Positions 1 through 7,844 of a DNA stretch of 12,864 nucleotides are shown piece by piece; the stretch's first letter is position 1, and every line of letters begins with the position of its first letter. The position numbers and the translations under genes were made by a program. The notes beneath the pieces were generated by a model. The model did no database searches. It saw nothing but the letters and a program-made list of their open reading frames with translations, and was not told the DNA's origin. Source of the stretch: Azonexus sp. (lineage in GTDB: Bacteria > Pseudomonadota > Gammaproteobacteria > Burkholderiales > Rhodocyclaceae); the NCBI GenBank assembly GCA_030697085.1, contig JAUYQT010000099.1, positions 1 to 12,864 on the forward strand. Reading direction: 5' to 3'.

Positions 1-791
1 CCGCCGGCAAAGAGGTGGCGGTGCTGAAAGAAAAACTGGCCCGCTTTTCCAGTGGTGAATTTTTGCTCAATCTCCCACTAGCCCCCTACCGCTGCCCACC
101 GGCCCCTTATGAACGCGCCGTCATCATTGCACAGACGATCAAATCGAAAGGTCTGAAAGCGCACCTGACAGTGGTTGAGCCGAACGCCCCGTGGGCGGGC
201 TATCAGCGCATATTTAGGGAACAGTTCCCGGACCAGGTCACTTACCTGCCGAATACACAACTCCGCAAGATCGACCCCTACCAGCGCATTGCGACACTTG
301 ATATCGACGAAATCCGCTTCGACGACGCTATCCTGATGCCACCGCAAAAAGCCGCCGAACTTTGTCAAAACAATGGCTTAACCGGCCCAAATAGCACTTG
401 GGCTACGGTCAGCCCGAAAAACTTCGCCTTTTTGGGCGACGACCGGGTCTTTGTCATTGGCGACAGCGTCGGTATCGTTTCACCCATTTTTGGCCACTAT
501 CCAAAATCTGGCGAAATTGCCAGCCGAATGGGGCAGATTGTGGCGACTGAAATCATCGGCCGCCTCACCAACCAGCCGGTTGAGCCGGAATTACCCGAAG
601 GCAACTGCTTTGCCTACCTCAGCATCACACCGCCCCAATTCACCCGCATTGAAAGTCGCTACCGGATACGTGGTGATGGCAACATCGCGCAGCAAATCAT
701 CCAGCAACGTGAAAATAATCCGCAGGGTGAAGATGATGCCTGGCTAAATACCTGGCACGAAGCCTTGTTGGGTCAATCCGCCAAACGCTGA
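1..791 (+). CDS. fccB: Flavocytochrome c sulfide dehydrogenase-type flavoprotein, C-terminal part (5' end outside window)
   Basis: This is the last 262 codons of a gene that enters from the left edge; the frame is open from base 3, so the GTG at 15 is unlikely to be the true start. The protein resembles the FAD subunit of flavocytochrome c sulfide dehydrogenase, which oxidises sulfide in the periplasm and passes electrons to a c-type cytochrome. Counting from the codon at 15, the family signature YRCPPAPYER lies at residues 25-34, a second dinucleotide-fold segment follows, VFVIGD at about 145-150 is the flavin-contacting GD motif, and the C-terminal FCSD flavin-binding domain begins near 188. 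Cys27 and Cys198 (in the GNCFAY context) line up with the two cysteines forming the redox disulfide next to the flavin in the Allochromatium enzyme, so catalytic ability looks preserved. The usual GDAC segment reads GDSV here and is about five residues longer before PKSG. A cytochrome partner is not visible. A related quinone-linked oxidoreductase is possible. Confidence 0.85.
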   Translation, partial: AGKEVAVLKEKLARFSSGEFLLNLPLAPYRCPPAPYERAVIIAQTIKSKGLKAHLTVVEPNAPWAGYQRIFREQFPDQVTYLPNTQLRKIDPYQRIATLDIDEIRFDDAILMPPQKAAELCQNNGLTGPNSTWATVSPKNFAFLGDDRVFVIGDSVGIVSPIFGHYPKSGEIASRMGQIVATEIIGRLTNQPVEPELPEGNCFAYLSITPPQFTRIESRYRIRGDGNIAQQIIQQRENNPQGEDDAWLNTWHEALLGQSAKR

Positions 792-794
792 ATC

Positions 795-813
795 AATCGT
801 ACCCACCACGATT
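795..813. terminator. Weak inverted repeat between convergent genes
   Basis: A six-base perfect inverted repeat (AATCGT, seven-base loop, ACGATT) sits in the 30-base gap between the convergent flavoprotein and DUF411-like genes. Its position suits a shared terminator, but the stem is AT-rich and no T-run follows on either strand, so termination is only a guess. Confidence 0.2.
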
Positions 814-821
814 ACCCCCCA

Positions 822-1316
822 TCAGTGCCGAGCGTAAGTCGAGGTATCGCCGTCCGGCTTGACGAGCAGCGTGTTATACAACTCACGGCGCACCCGGCCC
901 GGCCCGGTATCACCATCCAGCACCGTACAAGCAGTATCGCAAGTCGGGTTGGAATACTCCCGCCCCGGCGCGCCGAGCGGTAAGCCCGGCACCGCAAGAC
1001 CGCGGGCCTTACGCTTCTCGCGGAGCAGCTCCTTGATGTCATCGGCTGGCACGTGGCCCTCGATAAAATAACCTCCGACGACGGCGCTCGGCTCAGCCTC
1101 AAGATGCTTCGGCACGTTTAAACGGCGTTTCACCGCCGCCATATCTGCCGTCGGGTGCACCGTCACCTTGAAGCCGTTATTGCGCAGGTGATCAGCATAA
1201 TCAACACAAGCCAAGCAAACAGTGGGCGAATAGAGGACCACCGGCGGCAAACTCTCTTCAGCAAAGACACCGCCAACGAGGACAAGAAAAGGCAGCATCG
1301 CCAATGTTTTCAACAT
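822..1316 (-). CDS. DUF411-related exported protein with altered metal-ligand motifs
   Basis: A 164-residue protein with a likely signal peptide (hydrophobic residues 4-18, cleavage near FA|EES at 19-20), so probably periplasmic. The body resembles DUF411, a small family linked to metal, often copper, handling: SPT at 30-32, the HLRNNGF and AVKRRLNVP segments, AVVGGYFIEGHVPADDIKELL at about 78-98, RGLAVPGLPLGAPG at 105-118 and a final LLVKPDGDTSTYA. Canonical members, as I remember them, carry CGCC after SPT, a Cys-His-Thr before AVV and methionines in GMP and PGME. Here the first site is VCLAC (Cys34-x-x-Cys37), Cys-His is replaced by Glu-Pro-Ser, and both methionines are Leu or Arg. An extra segment near 121-139 brings Cys126 and Cys130. 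It could be a thiol protein of glutaredoxin-like fold or a metal protein with a rebuilt site. The ATG lies in an ATGTTGA overlap with the upstream ankyrin gene, implying translational coupling. Precise function unknown. Confidence 0.8.
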   Translation of the reverse strand: MLKTLAMLPFLVLVGGVFAEESLPPVVLYSPTVCLACVDYADHLRNNGFKVTVHPTADMAAVKRRLNVPKHLEAEPSAVVGGYFIEGHVPADDIKELLREKRKARGLAVPGLPLGAPGREYSNPTCDTACTVLDGDTGPGRVRRELYNTLLVKPDGDTSTYARH

Positions 1317-1786
1317 GGCTTACCCGCCTTGCAACCCTTGAGCATCCACAGTGAAACAACACCAGCCGCCTCATCCGCCTTAACTTTGCGCGCCATCGCT
1401 GCGACATCGCGGCCACCATTATTTTTCAAAAGCGGGTCCGCCCCAGCCTCGAGCAGTTGCTGAACATTCAGCCCCTTGCTGGCATAGGCGGCAATATGAA
1501 GCGGTGTTGAACCCTCGCCATCGCGGGCATTCGGGTCTGCACCAGCGGCCAGCAAAACGGTCATGGCGCTCCGATCTGGATTCGCGGCGGCAAAATGCAG
1601 TGGCGTCGAACCCAGCGGCGTACGCACATCACGCATTTTTACGTCAGCCTTGAGCAAGGCTAAAACCTTAGCGCCACTCTCTTCCTTGGCGGCAAGGTGA
1701 ATCGGCTCTTCGCCATTCGGCACCTGAGCCTGCACCGGCTGGCCAAACAGGCAAGCGAAAGTAAACAACCCTAGCAAAATACGCAT
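1310..1786 (-). CDS. Exported ankyrin-repeat protein
   Basis: A 158-residue protein starting at ATG 1786, chosen because AGGAG lies six bases upstream and because the protein then begins directly with a signal peptide (MRILLGLFTFACLFGQPVQAQ, cleavage after about residue 20). A longer frame reaches a TTG at 1852, but it would bury the signal peptide. About three ankyrin repeats follow at roughly 25-57, 58-90 and 91-124, with the consensus pieces TPLHFAA, LLAAGADPNARD, STPLHIAA and LLEAGADP, then a degenerate fourth. The tail ends LKGCKAGKPC with cysteines 152 and 158, which could pair in the periplasm. Ankyrin repeats bind other proteins, so the product may be a periplasmic scaffold or inhibitor; the partner is unknown. 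It is the first gene of a two-gene unit with the DUF411-like gene, overlapping it by seven bases. Confidence 0.85.
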   Translation of the reverse strand: MRILLGLFTFACLFGQPVQAQVPNGEEPIHLAAKEESGAKVLALLKADVKMRDVRTPLGSTPLHFAAANPDRSAMTVLLAAGADPNARDGEGSTPLHIAAYASKGLNVQQLLEAGADPLLKNNGGRDVAAMARKVKADEAAGVVSLWMLKGCKAGKPC

Positions 1787-1978
1787 TGTGATCTCCTGAA
1801 ATCGCTTTGAATTATTAACGCGGGCGTAGTAACCCGCTTGAACTTTGATCAAAAATCAAAAAACACGACTGTGTAGTACGACAGGCACATTTACCGCCGG
1901 TTGCAGAAAGCGCGTGGGAAGCCAGATAAAAGTGCGGTCCCCAGCAAGTTTCTGGACAAAACAGGTTTCCAAAATGGC
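1787..1978 (-). promoter_or_regulatory. Upstream region of the ankyrin/DUF411-like unit, with candidate operator elements
   Basis: This AT-richer region lies between the ankyrin start and the rhlE terminator and should contain the promoter of the leftward ankyrin unit. On the minus strand an AATAAT hexamer (five of six to the -10 consensus) lies 24 bases before the ATG but has no convincing -35 box at the right distance. An inverted repeat GCGGG-N8-CCCGC occupies 1820-1837, just upstream of that hexamer, and a perfect 10-base palindrome TTTGATCAAA occupies 1844-1853. Either could be an operator. No open reading frame of interest was found here. Confidence 0.35.
1793..1797 (-). promoter_or_regulatory. 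Ribosome binding site of the ankyrin gene
   Basis: AGGAG on the minus strand, six bases before the ATG at 1786. It is a strong match to the anti-Shine-Dalgarno sequence and decides the start against the upstream TTG at 1852. Confidence 0.85.
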
Positions 1979-2010
1979 AAAACCCGCCCACTTGTGGAGG
2001 GCGGGGTTTT
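1979..2010 (-). terminator. Intrinsic terminator of the large leftward gene block
   Basis: A GC-rich hairpin with arms AAAACCCGCCC (1979-1989) and GGGCGGGGTTTT (1999-2010), a nine-base loop and one bulged base. It begins 28 bases past the rhlE stop codon, and on the minus strand the stem runs into TTTT. The A-run on the other arm could let it work in both directions, but no rightward gene needs it. Confidence 0.85.
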
Positions 2011-2037
2011 AATCAACAGCCACTCAAAATCCGCTGA

Positions 2038-3309
<1,272 letters not shown>

Positions 3310-3315
3310 GGAAAA

Positions 3316-3320
3316 CTCCT
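3316..3320 (-). promoter_or_regulatory. Ribosome binding site of rhlE
   Basis: AGGAG on the minus strand, six bases before the ATG at 3309. It supports independent translation initiation of rhlE rather than coupling to the HD-GYP gene. Confidence 0.8.
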
Positions 3321-3354
3321 AGTAAGTGAGCCGAGTGCGGTAAGTGGGTGCGCG

Positions 3355-4599
3355 TCAGTGGGCCACAGCGTCGATGTAGTAGTCGATACGGCCACGTGGG
3401 GCCAGGTATTCGACAACTTCTATCGGCAGCTTGGCCGGACTAAGCGCCCCTTCGATTTTTGCTTCGGCTTCGCTCAGATCGAGTAGAAGTGCCTCATTGC
3501 GAGGCACCGTTGGGTCATGCAGCATGATCAACGGATGAAGAAGATCATTGCTATTGGTTTCAATCACCAAGCCGATACTGCCATCACTCAAGGCAACGAA
3601 ACTACCCGGCGGATAAACGCCCAGCGCCTTGACAAAAATTTGCAGCAATTCAGGATCGTAAAATCCGGCCTCACGCCGGAACATATGCGACACAGCTTCG
3701 GCCGGTGTTTTGGCAACTTTTAAATCAAACGGATTACATAAATTATCGTAACGATTGGCGATGGCAACAATTCGCGCCAATCGAGGTATTTTGGCCGCAA
3801 CCAAATGGTTGGGAAAGCCACTGCCATCCCAGCGCTCGTGATGACAGGCAATAATATTTTTCACCGTCAGCGGCATATCTTTAACGGCAGAGACATTTTT
3901 AATGCCGTAACCAACATGCGCCTGGTAAAACTGCTCCTCAGCCGTTGTCCGTTGCGCATTACGCAGCACGCGGGACGGCACATCCGTTTTGCCCACATCA
4001 TGAAACAAGGCACCCAGCCCAAGCGCACGCATTTCATCTTCAGTGGCATTAGCCACTTTGCCAAGCAACAAAGAAACCACCATCACGTTCATTGCATGGT
4101 GGGCCAAGCCAGCCTCTTTGGATTTCATGTTCACCAAATGCACGGCGACGCTATCGGCGCTAAGCAGGCCGCCGACCAAACGAGTGACCGTACTTTTCGC
4201 ACGACCATAAGATTCGTTGGGACGCGAGCCGAGATCTTGCAGAATCTCGCTCATGCCGATGGTTTCCTGTTCAAACAGGCGTTCACAGCGAGCGAGCCCT
4301 TCGCGCTGCACGCGAACACGATCGGCACGATGACGTTTGACATCAAGCATTGAATCTAATGCCGAGGCAGAAAAATCAACCTCTTCAACCACCGCCACGG
4401 CCACCGGCAATGGCCGCGCCGTACTACGAGCCGGATCCCACTCCACTTCCGTCAGACCAAGTTGGCGCAAGACGCTAATCTGGGCTTGGGTCGAAAGACG
4501 AAAACGATTGAGCAGAAATGGATGATCGAGCCAGCTCAGCTCGCTCAGCGAGATGAAAATACCGGGCTGGAGACAATCAACCGAAACCGTGTGCTTCAT
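3355..4599 (-). CDS. DUF3391 / HD-GYP domain protein, candidate cyclic-di-GMP phosphodiesterase
   Basis: A 414-residue soluble protein with no signal peptide or membrane segment. Residues 1 to about 130 match the DUF3391 domain that often precedes HD-GYP (LQPGIF at 10-15, SWLDHPFLLNRF at 22-33). Residues about 150-330 form the HD-GYP domain: likely first metal histidine in GLAHHAMNV near 167-168, HDVGK at 200-204, HHERWDGSGFP at 253-263 and YDNL at 284-287. HD-GYP enzymes hydrolyse cyclic-di-GMP at a two- or three-metal site; all recognisable metal ligands seem present. The signature GYP tyrosine is phenylalanine (GFP), which is conservative. The C-terminal 85 residues are typical of DUF3391/HD-GYP proteins. 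Its ATG shares ATGA with the metZ stop codon, and no strong ribosome binding site is visible, so translation probably depends on metZ. No sensor or receiver domain was recognised, so the input signal is unknown. Confidence 0.9.
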   Translation of the reverse strand: MKHTVSVDCLQPGIFISLSELSWLDHPFLLNRFRLSTQAQISVLRQLGLTEVEWDPARSTARPLPVAVAVVEEVDFSASALDSMLDVKRHRADRVRVQREGLARCERLFEQETIGMSEILQDLGSRPNESYGRAKSTVTRLVGGLLSADSVAVHLVNMKSKEAGLAHHAMNVMVVSLLLGKVANATEDEMRALGLGALFHDVGKTDVPSRVLRNAQRTTAEEQFYQAHVGYGIKNVSAVKDMPLTVKNIIACHHERWDGSGFPNHLVAAKIPRLARIVAIANRYDNLCNPFDLKVAKTPAEAVSHMFRREAGFYDPELLQIFVKALGVYPPGSFVALSDGSIGLVIETNSNDLLHPLIMLHDPTVPRNEALLLDLSEAEAKIEGALSPAKLPIEVVEYLAPRGRIDYYIDAVAH

Positions 4600-5792
4600 C
4601 CGACGATTTTCACCAATCCGCGATCGAGATCGGTGACGATATCCTCAAATGCTTCAAGGCCAACAGCAATACGCAGCAGGCCTTCGCCTATGCCGGCAGC
4701 GGCCCGGGCTTCGGGAGAAATGCGGCCATGCGTCGTCGAAGCAGGGTGAGTAATGGTCGTTTTGGTATCGCCCAAATTTGCCGTGATGGAGAGCAGCTGA
4801 CAGTTATCAACCACCTGCCAAGCCTCATTACGAGCGCCCTTGACCGTAAACGCAACAATGGCGCCACCGCTTTTTTGCTGAGTTTTGGCCAGTTCATACT
4901 GCGGATGCGAGGGCAGGCCAGGGTAAAACACCCGCGCGACTTTGGGATGGTTTTCAAGCCAGGCGGCGACTTGCGCGGCACTGGCTGACTGCGCTTCCAC
5001 GCGCAATTTTAGGGTTTCAAGGCCCTTGAGCAGAACCCAGGCGTTGAAAGCCGAAAGCGTCGGGCCGGCCGTGCGCAAATATTTGAAGACTTCCTCAGTC
5101 AACTGCTTTGAACCACACACTGCGCCACCGAGCACGCGTCCCTGGCCATCGAGAAATTTGGTCGCCGAATGAACGACCAGATCAGCACCCAATTCGAGCG
5201 GGCGCTGCAGAATCGGGGTACAAAAACAGTTATCAACTGCCACCAGAATGCCTTTGGCGTGAGCAACTGCGGTCAACGCCCGAATATCGGCAATTTCCGT
5301 TAAGGGATTGGAAGGCGTCTCAAGGAAAAACATCTTCGTTTCGGGACGGATCGCGGCTTCCCAAGCAGCCGGATCAGTCTGCGGCACGAAAGTAGTCGTA
5401 ATGCCGGTGCGCGACAAAATATTCGAGAAGAGTTGTACCGTTGCCCCAAACAAACCATTGGAGGCCACAATGTGGTCACCATGCTTCAGATGCGCCAGCA
5501 CCGTCGCCATAATCGCCGACATGCCACTCGCCGTCGCGACGCAGTTCTCTGCCCCCTCGAGCGCTGCCAGACGATCCTCGAACATTGTGACGGTCGGATT
5601 CGAGAAACGGGCATAAACGTTGCCCTCCTCTTCACCGGAAAATCGCCTTGCGGCGTGAGCGGCATTCTTGAAAACGAAACTAGAAGTCAGGTAGAGCGCT
5701 TCGGAATGCTCGCCGAACTGGCTACGCTGCTGCCCGGCGCGAACCGCCAACGTCTCTGGGCGATAGTTCAACTCGTCTTGCCCCAATCTCAT
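4596..5792 (-). CDS. metZ: O-succinylhomoserine sulfhydrylase
   Basis: A 398-residue pyridoxal phosphate enzyme of the Cys/Met metabolism family. The cofactor lysine is Lys212 in HSATKFLDGQ; other family marks are NVYARFSNPT at 58-67, ASGMSA at 88-93, FFLETPSNP at 155-163, DN at 187-188 and the C-terminal ITHPASTTHG at 347-356. The closest match in kind is MetZ, which makes homocysteine from O-succinylhomoserine and sulfide (direct sulfhydrylation). The position directly after purF is the order known in pseudomonads and many betaproteobacteria and supports MetZ over MetB or MetC, which share the fold. The start ATG overlaps the purF stop in TGATG, and GGAG lies about ten bases upstream inside purF. 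Downstream it overlaps the HD-GYP gene by four bases. Use of an O-acetyl rather than O-succinyl substrate cannot be excluded. Confidence 0.92.
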   Translation of the reverse strand: MRLGQDELNYRPETLAVRAGQQRSQFGEHSEALYLTSSFVFKNAAHAARRFSGEEEGNVYARFSNPTVTMFEDRLAALEGAENCVATASGMSAIMATVLAHLKHGDHIVASNGLFGATVQLFSNILSRTGITTTFVPQTDPAAWEAAIRPETKMFFLETPSNPLTEIADIRALTAVAHAKGILVAVDNCFCTPILQRPLELGADLVVHSATKFLDGQGRVLGGAVCGSKQLTEEVFKYLRTAGPTLSAFNAWVLLKGLETLKLRVEAQSASAAQVAAWLENHPKVARVFYPGLPSHPQYELAKTQQKSGGAIVAFTVKGARNEAWQVVDNCQLLSITANLGDTKTTITHPASTTHGRISPEARAAAGIGEGLLRIAVGLEAFEDIVTDLDRGLVKIVG

Positions 5793-7339
5793 CAGTCGCG
5801 GACTCCAGAAGCCAGCTGCAGGACGAGTTGTTGGGCCGAATTACCTTCGCCATCATCCTCATCATCGGCCGCCTTGTTCGACTTGCCGGCGCGCTTGCCT
5901 TCAATCGCGTCGAGATAGTATTCGTCAATATTTCCCGTGATATAGCAACCGTCAAAACAGGAAGCATCGAATTCAGTCAGGTCGGAACGCAGCTTGGTGA
6001 TTGAATCTTTCAAGGATTCGATATCTTGATAAACCAGCGCATCAGCGCCAATTTCCCGAGCAATACCAGCATCATCACGCCCGGTTGCAATCAGTTCGGC
6101 ACGGGTCGGCATATCGATGCCGTAGACATTAGGAAAACGTACCGGTGGCGCAGCTGAGGCAAAATAAACTTTTACCGCACCTGCGGCGCGGGCCATTTCA
6201 ACAATTTCACGGCTCGTTGTACCGCGTACGATCGAGTCATCAACCAGCAATACACGCTTGCCCTTGAACTCCTGGCCACAGGTATTCAACTTCTGACGCA
6301 CCGATTTTTTCCGCATGGCCTGACCCGGCATGATGAAAGTACGACCGACATAGCGGTTTTTGACGAAGCCTTCGCGAAACGGAATATTCAGCGCTTGAGC
6401 CAGCTGCATGGCGGCTGGGCGACTGGAGTCCGGAATGGGGATAACGACATCAATATCCTCAACCGGAATATGCTTCCTTACCTTTTCAGCCAGCGACTCG
6501 CCCATGGCCAGACGGGCTTCGTATACCGAAACGCCGTCAATCACGGAATCAGGCCGAGCCAAATAGACATATTCAAAAATACAGGGCGAATAAGTCGGCT
6601 GCTGTGCACACTGACGGCTACTCAACTTGTGGTTAAGGTCAATAAAGATTGCCTCACCGGGTTCGATATCACGCACCATCTGGAAACCCAGCGTATCAAG
6701 CGCCACAGACTCGGAAGCCACGAGATACTCCATACCTTCGGGTGTCGAATTCTGACCATAGATCAGCGGCCGAATTCCATGCGGGTCGCGGAAGGCGAGC
6801 AAACCATAACCGGCGATCAGCGCGACGACAGCATAAGCGCCCCGACAGCGACGGTGCACCCCGGCAACTGCCTGAAAAATACTATCGACATCCAGTTCAT
6901 AGCCATGTGCCGAACATTGCAATTCGTGCGCCAGAACATTGAGCAGGACCTCAGAATCGGAATTGGTATTGATATGGCGACGATCCAGCCGGAACATCTC
7001 ATCCTTCAGCTGGTCGGCATTGGTCAGATTGCCGTTATGGCCGAGAACAATCCCGAATGGCGAGTTTACGTAAAAAGGCTGCGCCTCGGCAAAGCTCGAG
7101 GCGGAGCCAGCCGTCGGATAGCGCACATGGCCTATACCCCAATTTCCCGGCAGGGCGCGCATATTGCGAGTGCGAAAAACATCACGCACCAACCCGGCCC
7201 CTTTTTGCAGATGAAAGGTATTACCTTCGGCCGTTGCAATTCCGGCTGCATCCTGACCACGATGCTGAAGCACCATCAAGCCATCGTAAAGCAACTGGTT
7301 GACCGGCGATGTTGCCATCACACCGAGAATCCCGCACAT
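5792..7339 (-). CDS. purF: Amidophosphoribosyltransferase
   Basis: A 515-residue enzyme catalysing the first committed step of purine synthesis: PRPP plus glutamine to phosphoribosylamine. The start is fixed by chemistry: mature PurF begins with the nucleophilic cysteine, and ATG 7339 gives Met-Cys-Gly-Ile-Leu-Gly, with AGGA seven bases upstream. A longer frame to a TTG at 7405 would block the active site. The class II glutaminase domain spans about 2-235 with GHVRYPT at 70-76 and HNGNL at 101-105. The phosphoribosyltransferase domain follows, with the PRPP-binding motif [12 protein letters not shown] at 363-374. FDGCYITG at 462-469 is typical of the C-terminal region. The tail after 480 is a basic patch (GKRAGKSNK) followed by a run of Asp and Glu and looks disordered. 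It lies 13 bases after cvpA and overlaps metZ by one base. Confidence 0.97.
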   Translation of the reverse strand: MCGILGVMATSPVNQLLYDGLMVLQHRGQDAAGIATAEGNTFHLQKGAGLVRDVFRTRNMRALPGNWGIGHVRYPTAGSASSFAEAQPFYVNSPFGIVLGHNGNLTNADQLKDEMFRLDRRHINTNSDSEVLLNVLAHELQCSAHGYELDVDSIFQAVAGVHRRCRGAYAVVALIAGYGLLAFRDPHGIRPLIYGQNSTPEGMEYLVASESVALDTLGFQMVRDIEPGEAIFIDLNHKLSSRQCAQQPTYSPCIFEYVYLARPDSVIDGVSVYEARLAMGESLAEKVRKHIPVEDIDVVIPIPDSSRPAAMQLAQALNIPFREGFVKNRYVGRTFIMPGQAMRKKSVRQKLNTCGQEFKGKRVLLVDDSIVRGTTSREIVEMARAAGAVKVYFASAAPPVRFPNVYGIDMPTRAELIATGRDDAGIAREIGADALVYQDIESLKDSITKLRSDLTEFDASCFDGCYITGNIDEYYLDAIEGKRAGKSNKAADDEDDGEGNSAQQLVLQLASGVRD

Positions 7340-7346
7340 AGTTTTT

Positions 7347-7350
7347 TCCT
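7347..7350 (-). promoter_or_regulatory. Ribosome binding site of purF
   Basis: AGGA on the minus strand with a seven-base A-rich spacer to the ATG at 7339. It confirms the start that exposes the catalytic cysteine at position 2. Confidence 0.75.
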
Positions 7351-7352
7351 GC

Positions 7353-7844
7353 CTAGCTGAATCGAATTCGTTTTGCCAAATCGGCTGGCAACCATTGTCT
7401 GGCAACCAACACCGCTGTTTCCAAAGGCTGAGATAAAGTAGCTTCTTTCCACCACAATTGCTTCGGCGCGGCCGTCATACCACCCAAACCAACCAGTACA
7501 ATGATGACCAACGCACCGCGCGCCAAACCAAAAGCCATTCCCAACAAGCGGTCTGAAACACTCAACCCCAGCGCCTTGACCATGCTTTGTACTGCCATCC
7601 GTACCAGCGCCATCGCCACCAGCACGCCGACAAAAATTACGACACAACCAGCCAGGGCACTTATCGCCGGATCGCTAATGCCCGAAAAGAAGGACTGACC
7701 AACCCGGGTCCCGAATTCAATGGCAGCCATGATCCCGACCACCCAGGCGACCAGGGCCAGAATTTCACCGACGACGCCTCGCCACAACCCGAACAGCAGT
7801 GAGAGGCTGGCGACACCAATCACAACATAGTCAAAAATAGTCAT
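7353..7844 (-). CDS. cvpA: CvpA family inner-membrane protein
   Basis: A 163-residue integral membrane protein with four likely membrane helices at about 4-20, 24-44, 62-82 and 103-123. The family motif [13 protein letters not shown] lies at 98-110. The length equals that of typical CvpA (about 160). The family is known for colicin V production in Escherichia coli and for effects on envelope stress tolerance, but its biochemical role is not settled. The gene commonly sits directly before purF, as here, 13 bases away. Its ATG overlaps the stop of the upstream SPOR gene in ATGA, and no strong ribosome binding site is visible, suggesting coupled translation. Confidence 0.93.
   Translation of the reverse strand: MTIFDYVVIGVASLSLLFGLWRGVVGEILALVAWVVGIMAAIEFGTRVGQSFFSGISDPAISALAGCVVIFVGVLVAMALVRMAVQSMVKALGLSVSDRLLGMAFGLARGALVIIVLVGLGGMTAAPKQLWWKEATLSQPLETAVLVARQWLPADLAKRIRFS

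Noticed and set aside
1787..1852. A longer ankyrin reading frame beginning at TTG 1852.
   Set aside because: It would place 22 residues before a textbook signal peptide, and the ATG at 1786 has AGGAG at ideal distance.
1843..1859. FNR/ANR-like site upstream of the ankyrin gene (TTGAT and ATCAA halves).
   Set aside because: The halves are separated by five bases instead of the required four, so it is a near miss; kept only as a simple palindrome.
3322..3346. Direct repeat GTAAGTG (3322-3328 and 3340-3346) in the HD-GYP to rhlE spacer.
   Set aside because: Only seven bases repeated twice with an 18-base period; too short to separate from chance and no known site resembles it.
3805..4353. A 182-codon open frame on the + strand, antisense to the HD-GYP gene.
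   Set aside because: It is wholly inside the HD-GYP gene, has no recognisable motif and is explained by the real gene on the other strand.
6395..7360. A 321-codon open frame on the + strand, antisense to purF.
   Set aside because: It lies almost wholly opposite the well-conserved purF gene, its translation resembles no family I know and shows no domain-like pattern, and it is best explained as a by-product of purF codon use.
7340..7405. A longer purF reading frame beginning at TTG 7405.
   Set aside because: It would overlap cvpA and hide the catalytic cysteine that must be residue 2 before Met removal; the ATG at 7339 has a good ribosome site.
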